Part shown: piece after piece, positions 33,426-45,400 of the stretch
How the letters are laid out: each line of letters begins with the position of its first letter
How positions within the stretch are numbered: position 1 is the first letter of the stretch
NCBI GenBank assembly: GCA_963920525.1
Contig: OY986437.1
Location: 117,018,715-117,082,714 of the forward strand
Direction: 5' to 3'
Source of the DNA: Dichetophora obliterata
Lineage: Eukaryota > Arthropoda > Insecta > Diptera > Sciomyzidae
Length of the DNA: 64,000 nt
Position numbers and translations under genes: made by a program
The notes under the pieces: model-generated
Database searches by the model: none
What the model was told of the DNA's origin: nothing
Seen by the model: only the letters and a program-made list of their open reading frames with translations

Positions 33426-33639
33426 TACTACAGCGTGAATCAAAATAACTGTCGCACTTGTTTTGTGCCATAAATCAAAAGAACTGTGTAAACTTTATTA
33501 AACAAAATTTTTTATTTTTTATTTTAAGCATTCTTTATAACTCTTCATCATTAAATTCGAATCTTTCACCATTATTTTTTTTAAAAAATTTAAAACAATT
33601 TGTGACAGACGAGCTCTTTTTTTCAGGTATATCATCTGA

Positions 33640-34130
33640 TATTTTCATTGATCATCGCTTAAGTTTATCTACCGTCATGTGTTTGGGATGACGAAGGGCA
33701 TTCCTTCAACAGAAATAAAACATGGCAAATTTGCTCTGCACCACCTTTGAACGATTCTTGCCTTGTGTACTGGAACAGAATCTTTCTGAAAACAAAAGTA
33801 ACCCTCTCTGTAAATTTGCTTGGCATGCCGCATAAGATAGTTCTTTAAAACATGTTTTCAGTAATATTCCGAATTATTTTAACGCCTTTTTCGATAAGAA
33901 GAAGGGGCAATTTGCCTTTTTCGGAGAAAGCGCCCCAAACTATGATTGACGAAACATTTTGAAATCTTTCAATGGTTTTTTTTCTTTAGAAATTTTTGCC
34001 ATGCAAGCTGCGTACACTCTATCATTTATCATTTTGCGAGTTGTGGCTTGCTTGCAAAAACAAGAGTTTTTCGTCGGAAAATATGATACTGCAACCTGCG
34101 TGCTGGCGAAGGATCTCAGCACTTCTCTTC
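33640..34130 (-). pseudogene. Tc1-like transposase, decayed
   Basis: Minus-strand frames give RKMINDRVYAACMAKISKEK, then SIVWGAFSEKGKLPLLLIEK, GVKIIRNITEN, and FCFQKDSVPVHKARIVQRWC followed by RANLP. VWGAxxxxGxxPL and FQxDxxPxHxAxxV are the core and second-Asp motifs of Tc1-type DDE transposases; the usual QQDNAPCH has become QKDSVPVH but keeps the Asp. Frameshifts and stops interrupt it, and I did not find the SPDLNP motif. Confidence 0.75.
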
Positions 34131-34144
34131 TTTCGCATTATTAT

Positions 34145-35350
34145 TATTACTAGTATCGCCTGTGGTTGAAATTCGACCAACCTTCTGAAATTTCAATCTT
34201 TTTTTTCAATTTTTTTAAAATATATTATCTGTAAAAACATTACCCAAAAAAACTTTCGTATACCGTTACTTTTCTAAACCAGGGATCGAAAAATACGTTG
34301 TACTGAGAAAAGCTACAGTTTTTAAGATATCGTCATGTCTTTGATTTGATAAAAATTTGATATATGTAAGAAATTTCACCATCACAATTTATATTCACAC
34401 ATGTAACATACAAAAATGCTTATTGTAGGGTATCCGTAAGAGATAGCTAAAAATGTTTTTTTACATTTAATCAATGTTTAAAATTTCCTCTTACATCATT
34501 TTCTTCCATTTCTTATAGTTTAGGTTTTATTTCATAAATAATCTTTTAACGCTCATATTTCAGGTCAACGGTCACAAAAATATTTGGTGCATTCATTCTC
34601 TTTACTCTTATCCACTTAAAAGAAATTATCGAAATCGGTTCAGAAGCACGCAATGGAACATTTCAAGAATAGCGATAACTCTCATTTTTATTTTTTTTTT
34701 CAGATTATATTGGTTTTTGCCTCCTTACTCCAAATCTGCAGGCCGCTCGCAATTGGTTTGGAAATTATAGGCCTCCAAAGTTGGAAAAAATAGCCTAAGA
34801 GATTTGGATTTAGGAGGATAAAATCCGTATAATACAACAAAAAAATATTAAAAAAGAGAGTTCTCGCCATTTTTGAATTATACCCACTCAAGAACTGTTT
34901 CTCCTACGCCTATTTATATATACTAATATCGCCCGTGGTCAAAACTCAAACCGCTTTCTAAAATTTTAATAGTTTTTTGTCATTATGAGACGTTGGCGTT
35001 ACCTTAAGAAAATGTGCTGTACTAAGAAAATCTTAAGTTTTAATACGAAAATGCGTTGTACTGAAAAAAGCTACAGTTATCAAGATATGGTCATAACTTT
35101 GATGATACAACAAATGGGAATTTTTCAAAATTTACTATTTGTAAGAAATTTTACCATCACAATATATATTCACACTTGTTACATAAAAAAATGATTATTG
35201 TAGGGTATCCGTAAGAGGTAGCAAAAAATGTTTTTTGTACATTTCTCTCTGATGTTTTTCCATATCTTACAGTTTAGCTTTTATTTAATAAATGCTCTTT
35301 TTACGCTCATATTTCAGATCGAAGGTCATCAATCTAAAATGTAATCTTAC
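34145..35350. repeat. Old tandem duplication, offset about 760-775 bp
   Basis: Matching blocks include TATCGCC/CGTGGT-type starts (34153 and 34928), TACGTTGTACTG / TGCGTTGTACTG (34292 and 35052), GTAGGGTATCCGTAAGAG in both (34426 and 35200), and CGCTCATATTTCAG (34550 and 35306). The copies are well diverged. Confidence 0.65.
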
Positions 35351-35757
35351 TGTGCAGCCAGATCTTTCATTTGATACCTCATTCACCATTCTACCTCTTC
35401 CTAGCCCTGAGATTCCTTACTAAAAATAATACAAACTTTCAACGTTAATATTTTGGGTCAGAGGTCATAAATATAAAATCTAAAATGATTCTGCACATAT
35501 AGGGCGCAGTACCTTTCAAATGATATAAGTTTCATTGCTCTAATTCTAAAATTAATATCGAAAAAGTGAACGACAACATTTGATGTTTGCCTATTAATAT
35601 ACATATAAGATTATTGACAAAACTTTTGAAACGGTTCATAAAATAGGTTTACAATTAATGCAAGAATCGTAAAAAACAACATTAGTTTTCCAGTATTGCT
35701 TCTTTTTGTGTAATTGGTATTAATATAGATGCGACAGTTACTTTGATTCAAGCTGTA

Positions 35758-38270
35758 AATATGTTAACTTATAACTTCAGGTTTGACTTAGATATGATTA
35801 TTGCAACAATATGGAAGTTCTATTCTCAGGAAGGCGAGGGACAATTGTCCTTGTTGCCAACCCACCCCAACTTAAAATCGGCGCCTACTTGTTTATGAGT
35901 GCATAAAAAACACAATCATACAAATTACATATTGCTAGCTGTAAGAAAATTCGTTCTATAAAGATACATCCCTTTTCTTCAGTGTACTTCCATATCTGAA
36001 AGATTTGTTATATATCTGAATAAATGTTTGTTCTTGTCTACATAATGAATATGCTTAATAGATATTTTGTAATTCTTTTTGTGAGCTTATCACTGAAATG
36101 CAAGTGAAACTGTAAACAAGAGACTGTCCTCGTACGTTGAGCTTAAGTTACGCACAATTGAAGTCACTCAATTGTATTCATTGTAGTTGATGTGTCGGTC
36201 GGTCATTTATTTGTTATAGTTTTTTTTCGAAGTTTTTATTGTTTTGTTTTTTCTTTATGTACTTGTACTTTCAATGGATTTGAGGGGATAGCTTAAGGGA
36301 CGCATTAGTCAATTTATGAATCACAGACTGGGCGATACATTAAAAAAAAATTACATCGTCTCGTAACTACAGAAATATTTGAAAGAGCATTTTTGTGCGT
36401 CCGCATGCAAAGTCTGTCTGCGTTCATGTCTGTCTTCACTCTAAGCGTCGATCATCAGAAACTCTCTACTGTATTTTTATGTCGGTTTGTCTGTCAAACG
36501 TTTGGTCAGACAGTGTGGCTGTCGGTACTTACATACATATTTTCTACACACATAATAAGTTTAATGTTTGTTTATTTTTTTAAGTATGGCTAAGCAAATA
36601 TTGAGCAAACATACATGGCAACATATGCATGTATGTATGTATGTATGTCATATAGGCATGCATTTGGATATGTGAGTAAGTCATGTGTCTGCTCCCTCCT
36701 GCTGTCAGGCCCTCCTTCTGCCTTAGTCCCCATAGAATGCGACACAAGTCCAGAAAATATTTCCATTCATTTTGCATTTAGTCTGTTTCGGTTGTTTCGC
36801 TGATCGTTAGCATTTTACATAATTTCGTGACTCGAATTCGTTTTAAGAAATGTTTAGCAAATAGTAAAATTTCTGTACTACAAGAATAAGAGTGCAAGTC
36901 ATAAGAACAAAAACCAAGAAAAAATTATAGTGAATGATTAAAACAGCGTAGTTTACAGCAAGAATTAAACTTTGAATTGGCTTTTTTCATTTTCTGGTTG
37001 GTTTTGTGGCTAAAGTTTTCTTGTAGTTATGCATATTATCGAAACAAATTCATTAACAGAAATTTTGCAAAAAAGTTGAGCAACATGAGTACATGTCACA
37101 TGCACATATATACATGCGAATAAGAAAATTCAACTTAGGAATTGTATATCGTCACTATCTTTTTTGTTTTCGCACCGAAAACTGGCAATATTTAACGAAA
37201 TTTTTTTCAATTTTAAATAAAATAATGCTGAAACCTATTCACATTATATTCAATTGAAGCGTCGCCTCGAATAACGTGTAAGCGACAAACGAATCAAAAA
37301 TGCTTTGGCTTGAATCAGGATATATTTTTTTCTTTATATATCCAGGCAAAGTTTTTTTACAACTCTTACACCAATAAAGAGGAAATTGAAATCAAATGGT
37401 TCCAAGTGCGCCATTAAAATCGTTTCTTTCATTTCCGGAAAACTTGTAATTTTGTCCGTCCCTGTAATTTTCATGTAACAAGAAGTAAAGTTCGATATTT
37501 GAAAGTGTACGCGAAAAAATATTGCAGAAAGATCACTTAACCCAAAAAAGTGCCAAAACGCTTTCAAATCGAAAAACAGTACAATATCGTAAATATCGTG
37601 TAACAAGTGTCAACAAATCTGTACATTTACGGAAAAAAATTAATTTTGCAGTGCGTCCAAGCATTTACAATTTAACACTATTTATTATAACATCTCAACA
37701 TTTTGGCAAGCACAAAACATAGTAAACGCCATTTCTGGGATTTTCACTTTATGATGAAACTTAAATATGAATTTTTTGCTTTATATAAAACAATCACCAT
37801 AGTCAAGTCTTTACGATGTATAGTTTTTGAGATATTAGACTGAGTGGTGTTCAAGATTGTATGAGCAAAATTAAAGATGATCCGATTTTCGATTGCCGGA
37901 CATTTTGTAGTTCCTCTACCTCTTAAAATATATAATATACAATTTTAGCTCGATCGGATTAGGTTTAATAGACTCGGCGTGATCTTGAAATCCACAAAAA
38001 AATTGAATTATATGACATTTTGTTGATTTTTTTTTTAAATCAACATATTATATTATTATTTTAAAAAAATATATACGAGTATACACATATTTAATTACTT
38101 TCTACATTGAATTAACTTCCTAATAAGTTACTTTATATTGAAATCGAATAATTAATGAAGAAGTAATGCCATTTTGTTTTTAACATTACTATGCATGCTA
38201 CTTCGAATTTTTCAAATTTCACTTGTTAAGAATTTAATTTGAAATTTTTAGCAAAGGTTGAGCCGCACGG
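35758..38270. other. Unassigned 2.5-kb stretch
   Basis: No recognised coding sequence on either strand. A (ATGT)n microsatellite lies at 36626-36648. Open frames at 36393-36593 and 37334-37606 match nothing I know. Confidence 0.35.
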
Positions 38271-39605
38271 TGGGGTGATCCCATACAAAGGGTTGGACAT
38301 CCAGAAAAAAGTGCAACTTGCTAATTATTATAATGTTTTGATACATTTCGATAGAAATATATTTGGGCTATTTGAATAGGGCAGTTTTTTTTTGTATTTA
38401 ATTGCGAACTTTTGCTTTTGTAAAGCCTCAAAGTTGATATTTTGTAATATAAAAAAATATAGTCCTTTTTTAAGGTCCTATAACATTTTGTTAAAGTGCT
38501 TGATTGAACAGATCTTTATATTTTATGAAAAGGTATACTATAGACTTTTAAACCACATATTTTGTTTTCAAGTTTTTTGTTATCCCGTTATTGTGATAAG
38601 GAATAAAAATTAGACATTAAAAAAATTATTAAATTTGAAAAATAAAAAAATGGCCAGTGTTGGCCAGGATCAATGTACCTTACATTACAAATAATGATAG
38701 TAAGAAATGTTTTTCAAACAAAATTAGCGCGCGCCATCCAGCGCCTTCTGAGAATTTCAATATCAAAATTTTATTCCTCGGTATTTTTTGTAGCATTTCT
38801 CACAAAGTTTGCCTATTACAGCATAGTTATAGGAAATGATTCAGTTTAATTAGCGATAAAAACTTGCAAATGGATAAAAAACAAGTTTGGGATACATTTA
38901 TTATATTAACCCATTCCAGCCCGGCTCCGTGACCTTTTGTAAACGAAAAAAAAGATCTTTTACTTTGATTGCTGCATAGAATCCTTACTAGTAAATTTAC
39001 GTATATTTGTTATACTAAATAAGTGTAGACAATTTAAATGAAAATATTTTGGTATACTGTTTATTTATCTGAGACGTCTGGTTCTTGAGATATTTTTCAG
39101 ACACTATGCAAATATTTTGAAGAATTCCTGTAAAAAAATTACATAAGCTGGTGCAGTACAGATAAAAGGTATGAAATCCGCTTAAAATTGATCTGCCAAT
39201 AAACACAGTTGTTATATCTTTAACCGTCAATAATTTATATGAAATATATTTTAAAAGTACTGAACATAGTTATGTTTGTGAAAATCAGAAAATGTTTGCT
39301 GAGAACATATTTTTATATGATAATGCAGTGTACATAAGATATTCATTGCAACAAATTAGCTTGTTTGCAGTGAACATAACACATTTATGGCAAACATAAT
39401 ATGTTTCTTGTATAAGTAAAATTGTTTGCTACAAAAAAGTTATTAAATACATACATTAATATCATCTCATATTATGTTTCCAGTAAACATTTTTTTCTGC
39501 GTGTATAATCAAAATGTAAAGATTATGATGAAAGCATTTGAATCAATATCACTATACTATTTTGCTGACGACAAAATTAAAATTGTTTAAGGTTTATTAA
39601 TATAC

Positions 39606-40220
39606 GTGGTATTGCAAGGCTCTGGTAAAATTCATGACTGTTACACTGCTCGCAGATTTTTTACTAATTACAAGAAAAGTTCAGAAATCACTGGAGTAGA
39701 CGAAAATTTATTTAAACGATTTTATGTTATATTGCAGGTAAAACATTTTAATATATACATAAATGAATTATTTTGTTTTACATTAATCAGGCAAATTTTA
39801 ATATATCAGGTCATAGCATCTGGTCTTAAAATTAATATCACAAAATTAAAAATTTTTTATTTAGAAACAACAAAATTATACGTTGAAATTTATGATTGGT
39901 ACTACATGCCTGCTACTGTACATAAAATATTAATGCACAGTGTGGATATAGTTCAAAAAGCGATAGTACCCATAGGTCAGTTATCCGAGGATGCGCAAGA
40001 GGCCAATCACAAACTATTTCGGTTCTTCAGACTTCTCAACACGAGAAAATTCTCAAGACCTGCTTGCAATTCAGATCTTTTGCATGCTCTTCTGCTCAAT
40101 TCAGATCCAGTACTTTCAATCCTTGGTTTTAATAAAAAATCACCACAAAGCTATCTGATTGCAGCAAAATACCTTTTTGATGAGGAAAGTCAAAACATAA
40201 CTTTTACAGATAATGTGTAA
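39606..40220 (+). CDS. C-terminal exons of an unclassified transposon protein
   Basis: The open frame ends in a well-preserved domain: YDWYYMPATVHKILMHSVDI, then VPIGQLSEDAQEANHKLFRF, then TRKFSRPACNSDLLHALLL and SDPVLS. I recognise this block from multi-copy arthropod mobile-element proteins, where it is the C-terminal part; the superfamily is unknown to me. The frame is open across a likely 72-nt intron (39738-39809), whose removal joins RFYVILQ to VIASGL. It starts without ATG just after a stop near 39588, so upstream exons are missing or unrecognised; an AG at 39617-39618 could be an acceptor. It lies inside the GCACGGTGGGG TIR element. Confidence 0.6.
   Translation: MVLQGSGKIHDCYTARRFFTNYKKSSEITGVDENLFKRFYVILQVKHFNIYINELFCFTLIRQILIYQVIASGLKINITKLKIFYLETTKLYVEIYDWYYMPATVHKILMHSVDIVQKAIVPIGQLSEDAQEANHKLFRFFRLLNTRKFSRPACNSDLLHALLLNSDPVLSILGFNKKSPQSYLIAAKYLFDEESQNITFTDNV
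39738..39809 (+). other. Probable 72-nt intron, in phase and stop-free
   Basis: The 5' boundary is CAG|GTAAAA and the 3' boundary ATATATCAG|GTC, with an AT-rich interior. Length and base composition are typical of fly introns. The residues it encodes (Phe, Asn, Ile, Tyr-rich) do not fit the family block on either side. Confidence 0.6.
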
Positions 40221-40566
40221 AATTAAGCATATAAATCACTGTTTGCTCTTAATATTACACATAATATGTTTTAAATAGAGATTTATGTTGTCTTTAAACA
40301 TCTTTAAAATGTAATAAGCTAATAAATTCTTGTTTAAAAACACATTGTGTAATAAAATACAGGTACGAAATATCGCTAAAAAATGTTTTTTGGGTCTCCT
40401 AGACCCGATACGCTCATAAAGGGTAAAGGATTTCATGAGCAATTATTTTAAGAAGACATGTTTAAAATTTGGCCAAAATACACTAAATGGTTCCAGAGTT
40501 ACAATTAATTATTTAAAGCAATATGCTATGTCCAACCCTTTGTATGGACTCGCCCCACCGTGCGCC

Positions 40567-41855
40567 GTTGCTATGGTTTGGAATGAAATGTAATATAATA
40601 TTTTGTTTTTTTTTTTTAAAGATCAAAGAACCAAGGCATGCGCCTCATACAGACAAGGTTTGGTCTTTGACCTGAAGGGAAAGGGATAGATTATTTAGAG
40701 GAATAAGAGGAACCATATGTGAATTATTGATAAGGCGAAACAACCGTGAAAGACAATTTGAATTGCTTTTTACCGAGGCTAGAGTTCTGCCTTAACCTTG
40801 GCAAGCATTCCCAGTCCTTAGTTGTGTTCTGTCCTTTAATCCAAATTTGCCACAGTTTATTTTTGGATTTTTAGTTTTTCATTTTCATTTTTTTTATTTC
40901 ATTTATTGAGCAAATATGTTGGCATATAAGAACAAGTCTTTTGAATGCCGCAAAAAAAGGTAAATCAAAATTGGATTTACTTATGATAAACTAGACTAGT
41001 ATAAAAACCTGTCCTACGACAGGTTCTCCCGCACACTTCCTTTTTCGAACCATTTGCTGAAAGCACTTTTTTCTTTTTAAAGCTTGATTTTTTATTCAAT
41101 TAATTTTTGAAAAATAAAAATGTACCACTTTAAATAACACTTTACGTATTGAAGAAGTGTTGAAAAATTAGTTCAAGTGTAAAAGTGCAAAAAGTCGAAT
41201 TTGGTAAAAACTCATATTCATACAAAACTTTACAAACTGACCTTGCAACCATCATATATGTAGCAACTCAGGTGTCGTTTCGCATCTGATACAATTATAT
41301 TTTTTGGTACAATCGACTCAAATCAGATTAAAAGAATTTCAATAAATTCGTCATACATTTTGTATAACAGTACGAAAAAAGATGTAGTTAGATCGAAAAC
41401 GTGCTCTTGTAAAAACCCAATATTGACAATAATAAGTATCAAATATATTTTCTGTGCATACTTTCTGGCTGAACAGTTTGAGAGATATTGGGCCCGGAGC
41501 AGCGTGCTTGCCTTTTATATATTAAGATTAAAACTAGAAATTAAATAAATTAATTGCGAATGAGAAAATAATATGCAACAAGTTTAAGCAATATTAAAAA
41601 TGCAAACAAAATAATAACATAATGTGGGAAAGGCTATTGATATAGAATATATGATAAAATGATACATTTCATTTCAACAATTCAAAATGAAGCAGTTGAA
41701 TCAGTTCTATCAGAAGAGAGATAGAAGAAGATAGAAATCAGGAAGATAGTTTAGAGTTATGAGAAGTATTCAAAAATTAAACGCTGGAAGGCTCTGTGGT
41801 TGGAAACTACTCCATCATTCCTAAATATAGGAAAGAACAAAGAAAGTGAAAAGAA
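40567..41855. other. Unassigned stretch
   Basis: No gene recognised. The first 300 bp are less AT-rich (GAAGGGAAAGGG and similar) but encode nothing I recognise. Confidence 0.35.
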
Positions 41856-41858
41856 CCA

Positions 41859-41932
41859 TGCCCGAGCACGGATTCGAACCAGGGACCTCTGGGTTGATAG
41901 TATATCGCACTCTCCTCTAGACCACAAAGGCC
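41859..41932 (-). repeat. tRNA-like sequence, probable SINE head
   Basis: The minus strand begins GGCCTTTGTGGTCTAGAGG, a box A-like start, and 35 nt on has CTGGTTCGAATCC, a perfect box B core. The spacing suits Pol III type 2 promoters. Acceptor pairing is poor, so it is not a functional tRNA. The isotype is unclear. Confidence 0.6.
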
Positions 41933-42547
41933 AACCTAGCACGTGTTTAGCATGATACACTGATTCTAGGTATTATGAATTGCAACTGCACTGCAAAGAC
42001 TAATAATGTACACTCACGCTCAAAAAAAAAAACCGAGTCGATAATTTGATAACTAATATTATTTTTCTTGAATTCTAACACAGTGTGGCAAAACCATAAA
42101 TAAACAAGCACATCAAAAATTTTAAAAGAAGAACGTGTTAAGAGTCAATTGCACTTGATTTGACCTCTCAAGGTCATCACAATTTTTTTCAACTTAGTTT
42201 TAAAGTTGAAGTGTTTGAATTTGGTTGTGCCGACATTATTTTTACAGCTATTTGGCCTATTGCAAATGAAAAATAAAATTTATTTTTTTCAATAGAATTT
42301 GATGTAAAATAAGGCTATGTAAAAAGATTTGATGAAATAGGAGCGTTTGTATAGTAGCAAACATTAATTACATAGGAATCAGTTTTTGATAAAAAAAAAA
42401 AAAAAAAAAACGTTAAAATTGCCGCTATTTAGATCTTAACCGATCTCGATGTTCTTAATTTAAATAGAAAGGCATTTTTACGTGCAATTAATTTTTGTGA
42501 AAATGTAAATGGCATTAATGGAATATTATTTAATTAAAATTTATAAA

Positions 42548-43821
42548 GGGTGCTTTTTATAGAGTAATATAAGTTTAAATCATAATAAAACATAGTAATA
42601 TATTTTTAATATCAATAAAATGCACTTTATTGGATAGAAAATTTTATGACATTAATGTTTAAATATGATTTCGGCCATGTGGCCGCCACGGCTGGCGCGT
42701 ACTAGGCGCAATCTGGAACACCAATTTTCACAAACTTTTCGCAGCATTTGCGGCCGTATCTCGCCGATAACTCTTCGAATGTTGATTTCCAGGTGTTCAA
42801 TTGCTTGTGGTTTATCGACGTAGACAAGTGACTATACATAACCCTAAAGAAAATAATCCAATGAGGTTAAATCACACGATCTTGGGGGCCAATTAATTGG
42901 GCCATTTCGTGAAAATATTTTTTCGTCAAGTTTCCTTGAGTAAATCAATTGTAGTGCCTGCTGTGTGGCATGTGGCTCCGTCCTGTTGGAACCACATATC
43001 AGCAAGATTAATGCCAGCTAATTGAGGTACGAAAAAACTTCGAATCATGTTCCTATACCGTTCACCATTGACAGTAACATTCTGACCATCATCGTTTTTG
43101 AAAACATATGGGGCAATGACTCCGCTAGCCCATAAAGCGCACCAAACAGTAATTTTCTGTGGATGTAATGGTGATTCGACAAAAGCTTGTGGATTCTCCT
43201 CACTCCAAATACGACAATTCTGTTTATTTACGTACCCTTCAACCAAAAATGTGCTTCATCGGAAAATAAAACTTCCCATGGATATTCAAAATCAATATCA
43301 ATTTGTGCTTCAGCCGGTCGTTTGGCTTTAATTTCTGCACAAGTTGAATCTTGAAAGGTTTTAAGCCAAGATCTTTTCGTAAAATCTTCCATAAAGTGGA
43401 AGGGCTCAACCCCAGTTGCTGAGAACGGCGACGAATTGATTGATTAGGATCATCTTCAATGCTTTCCTGTACAGCGGCTACAGATTCTTCAGTGCGCACT
43501 GTTCGGCGTCTCACGGGATGCACATTATCAGTAACAGTAAATGTGGTCCGAAAACGATCTATTGTTCTTCGAATTAGCAGCTCTAAAGGACGATTATGTA
43601 CGCCATAAAATGGACGAAGTGCACTATAAGTTTGACGAACAGTGCTTCGCCATTACTTTGATTAAAAATTTCCACAATTTGCACACGATGCTCAAGTGTA
43701 AGTCGATCTATAATAAAATGCCAAAGCAAATTAAACAAAAAGCAACTATCAGCTGTTAAATAAGTGATCAAATAAAGCAGTGATGCCAACTCAAAGTTGT
43801 ATCACTCTATAAAAAACACCC
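42548..43821 (-). mobile_element. Tc1/mariner-superfamily element (1274 bp)
   Basis: Inverted ends GGGTGCTTTTTATAGAGTAA / GGGTGTTTTTTATAGAGTGA bound a decayed minus-strand transposase. The size is typical of mariner. Confidence 0.8.
42660..43740 (-). pseudogene. Tc1/mariner-superfamily transposase, inactivated
   Basis: In order on the minus strand: DRLTLEHRVQIVEIFNQSN (N-terminal helix-turn-helix), VRRRTVRTEESVAAVQESIE, SIRRRSQQLGLSPSTLW, ILRKDLGLK, FSDEAHFW (first Asp), YVNKQNCRIWSEENPQ, LHPQKITVWCALWASGVI, NVTVNGERYRNMI and DMWFQQDGATCHTA (second Asp). The third catalytic block, normally CDLTPLDYFLWG, is broken (stop, PHWIIFFRV). Frameshifts lie near 43620, 43245 and 42925. The family is widespread in ants and other insects and distinct from the mariner at 14603. 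TIRs at 42548 and 43821 enclose it exactly. Confidence 0.88.
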
Positions 43822-44199
43822 AATTGAAACTCAATTTTTTTTAGGTTAAAAAAAGTACAAGAAATTGCTTCTTTTTGTATTGTATCGAATATCGTTTTAC
43901 ACAGCCCTATTTAATATCAAATTGTATTGAAAAAAGTGATGCAATTGGCTGTAAAAATGCAATTAATGTCGGCACAACAAAATTCGAACACTTTAAATTT
44001 AAAAATAAGTTGAAAAAAATTGTGATGACCCTGAGAGGTCAAATCAAGTGCGATGGACTCTCAACATGTTCTTCTTTAAGAATTTCTGTAATGTTTGGAT
44101 GTGCTTGTTTTTTATGGTTCTGGCAAACTGTGTTATAATTCAAGAAAAATAATATGAGTTATCAAATAACTAACTCTACTTTTTTTGAGCGCTAGTGTA

Positions 44200-45400
44200 A
44201 TAGTAGTGATGATAATAGTTAATGTATTATTAAATATTAATTAAATACTTAATAACAATTAGAATATTTAATTATAATTAATATAATGCTTCAACAAACT
44301 AATAGAATTTTCTAATAATTCAATTAGACTTCCCAAAAGATTACTAACTTTAAACTGAGCTCATAAGTGAAAATACGATCTTTTCATTTATAACAATACA
44401 AAAAACAACACTGTTTTACATTTTACAAACTTTTTGACATATATAAAAAAGAAAGAAATATTCGCATAGTTCAATTGCAATTACGAGTGCTTTAAAAACT
44501 AGTGATCAATCCTCAAACCTCAAAAACATCAATTAATCAATCGATTACAACTTGTCTAAGCAATGTTTCGATCAGTGATGTGATTTTCATTTTGCTTAAA
44601 ATCCCAAATCAATGTTTAAAAATTCCTCTTTTGCTCACTTTATCCCTTCCAAAATATTCTGAAATCCCGTAAAAAATCACTCCAACTTTAATGTCAAAAT
44701 AAGCAAAACAAATAATTTTTTGTTTCTTTATATGTATGATTATTGCGTTGTATGGTATTGGCACCACTACGTATATATTGAGGTGTCTCTACTTGTATAG
44801 GGGGAAAAAAGTTCCATTTATACCCCTCTAAAAATTAACCTTGATCTATTTTATAATGATTTCCAAAATATTTTGGATGTAACGAAAGCCGTCAGTGAGT
44901 TAAAATTTTTTGCCAAGCGGGTTTTGGAAGGGCACACATACCTACCAAGTGAGCGTTAAAAGAATACCGCAAAAACAGTAAATAAAATTATGCGAGCGAT
45001 GAAAGCAATTTTTATTAATAAATAATATGTCTTTTAAGTAAATAAAAATGTAATTTAATTTTTCTTTTACAATCTTTCGTCTACTTTTTGCAGAAAGTAA
45101 TTAAAACGTAAGAATTTTTAAAAGTCACAAAAAACATGAAAACATATCAACATTGGGTAAATTTCTCCAACAGTATCAAGATAAGAGACAAATAAATTAA
45201 AATAAATGTTTGTAATGCAGTATTTTTAAAGCAAAACGCTTTTTATCTCCACAGTGAATCTCTTTAATAAAAGTACGCATAAAACATAAAAACTTGTGGA
45301 AGGAATTTAAAAAAGTTGGTTCTACCAACTATAAGATGAAATAATGTAAAATAAATTTTGTTTACATTAAAATAATACACTTATATAAAAGATTGCAACG
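44200..45400. other. Unassigned, with a fragment related to the 10-kb hAT
   Basis: At 44820-44865 TACCCCTCTAAAAATTAACC and the following bases repeat 10199-10240, inside the left end of the hAT element. The rest is AT-rich with no recognised feature. Confidence 0.45.

Larger units (their letters stand above)
33431..35755 (-). mobile_element. Tc1-like transposon with 27-bp TIRs
   Basis: The termini CAGCGTGAATCAAAATAACT and CAGCTTGAATCAAAGTAACT, each followed by GTCGCA, are inverted and bordered by TA. A decayed transposase reads on the minus strand at 33640-34130. A tandem duplication (34145-35350) lies between it and the 5' end, explaining the 2.3-kb length against the usual 1.3-1.7 kb. Confidence 0.8.
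38275..40563 (+). mobile_element. Unclassified TIR DNA transposon (2.29 kb)
   Basis: Inverted ends of about 38 bp: GCACGGTGGGG, then CCATACAAAGGGTTGGACAT. GCC flanks both sides (38272-38274 and 40564-40566), a possible 3-bp TSD. A protein-coding exon pair lies at 39606-40220 (+). The left 1.3 kb has no recognisable exons. Confidence 0.75.
42011..44197. mobile_element. Long-TIR element (arms about 340 bp) with a nested mariner-superfamily element
   Basis: The terminal CACT...AGTG repeats extend into arms 42011-42350 and 43855-44197 (for example GTTGTGCCGACATTA, and GACCTCTCAAGGTCATCAC against GACCCTGAGAGGTC). TA borders both ends. The middle (42548-43821) is a separate element. Confidence 0.8.

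Noticed and set aside
36393..36803. Possible host protein-coding exons (several overlapping frames)
   Set aside because: No recognisable domain, heavy frame overlap on both strands, and a microsatellite inside one frame.
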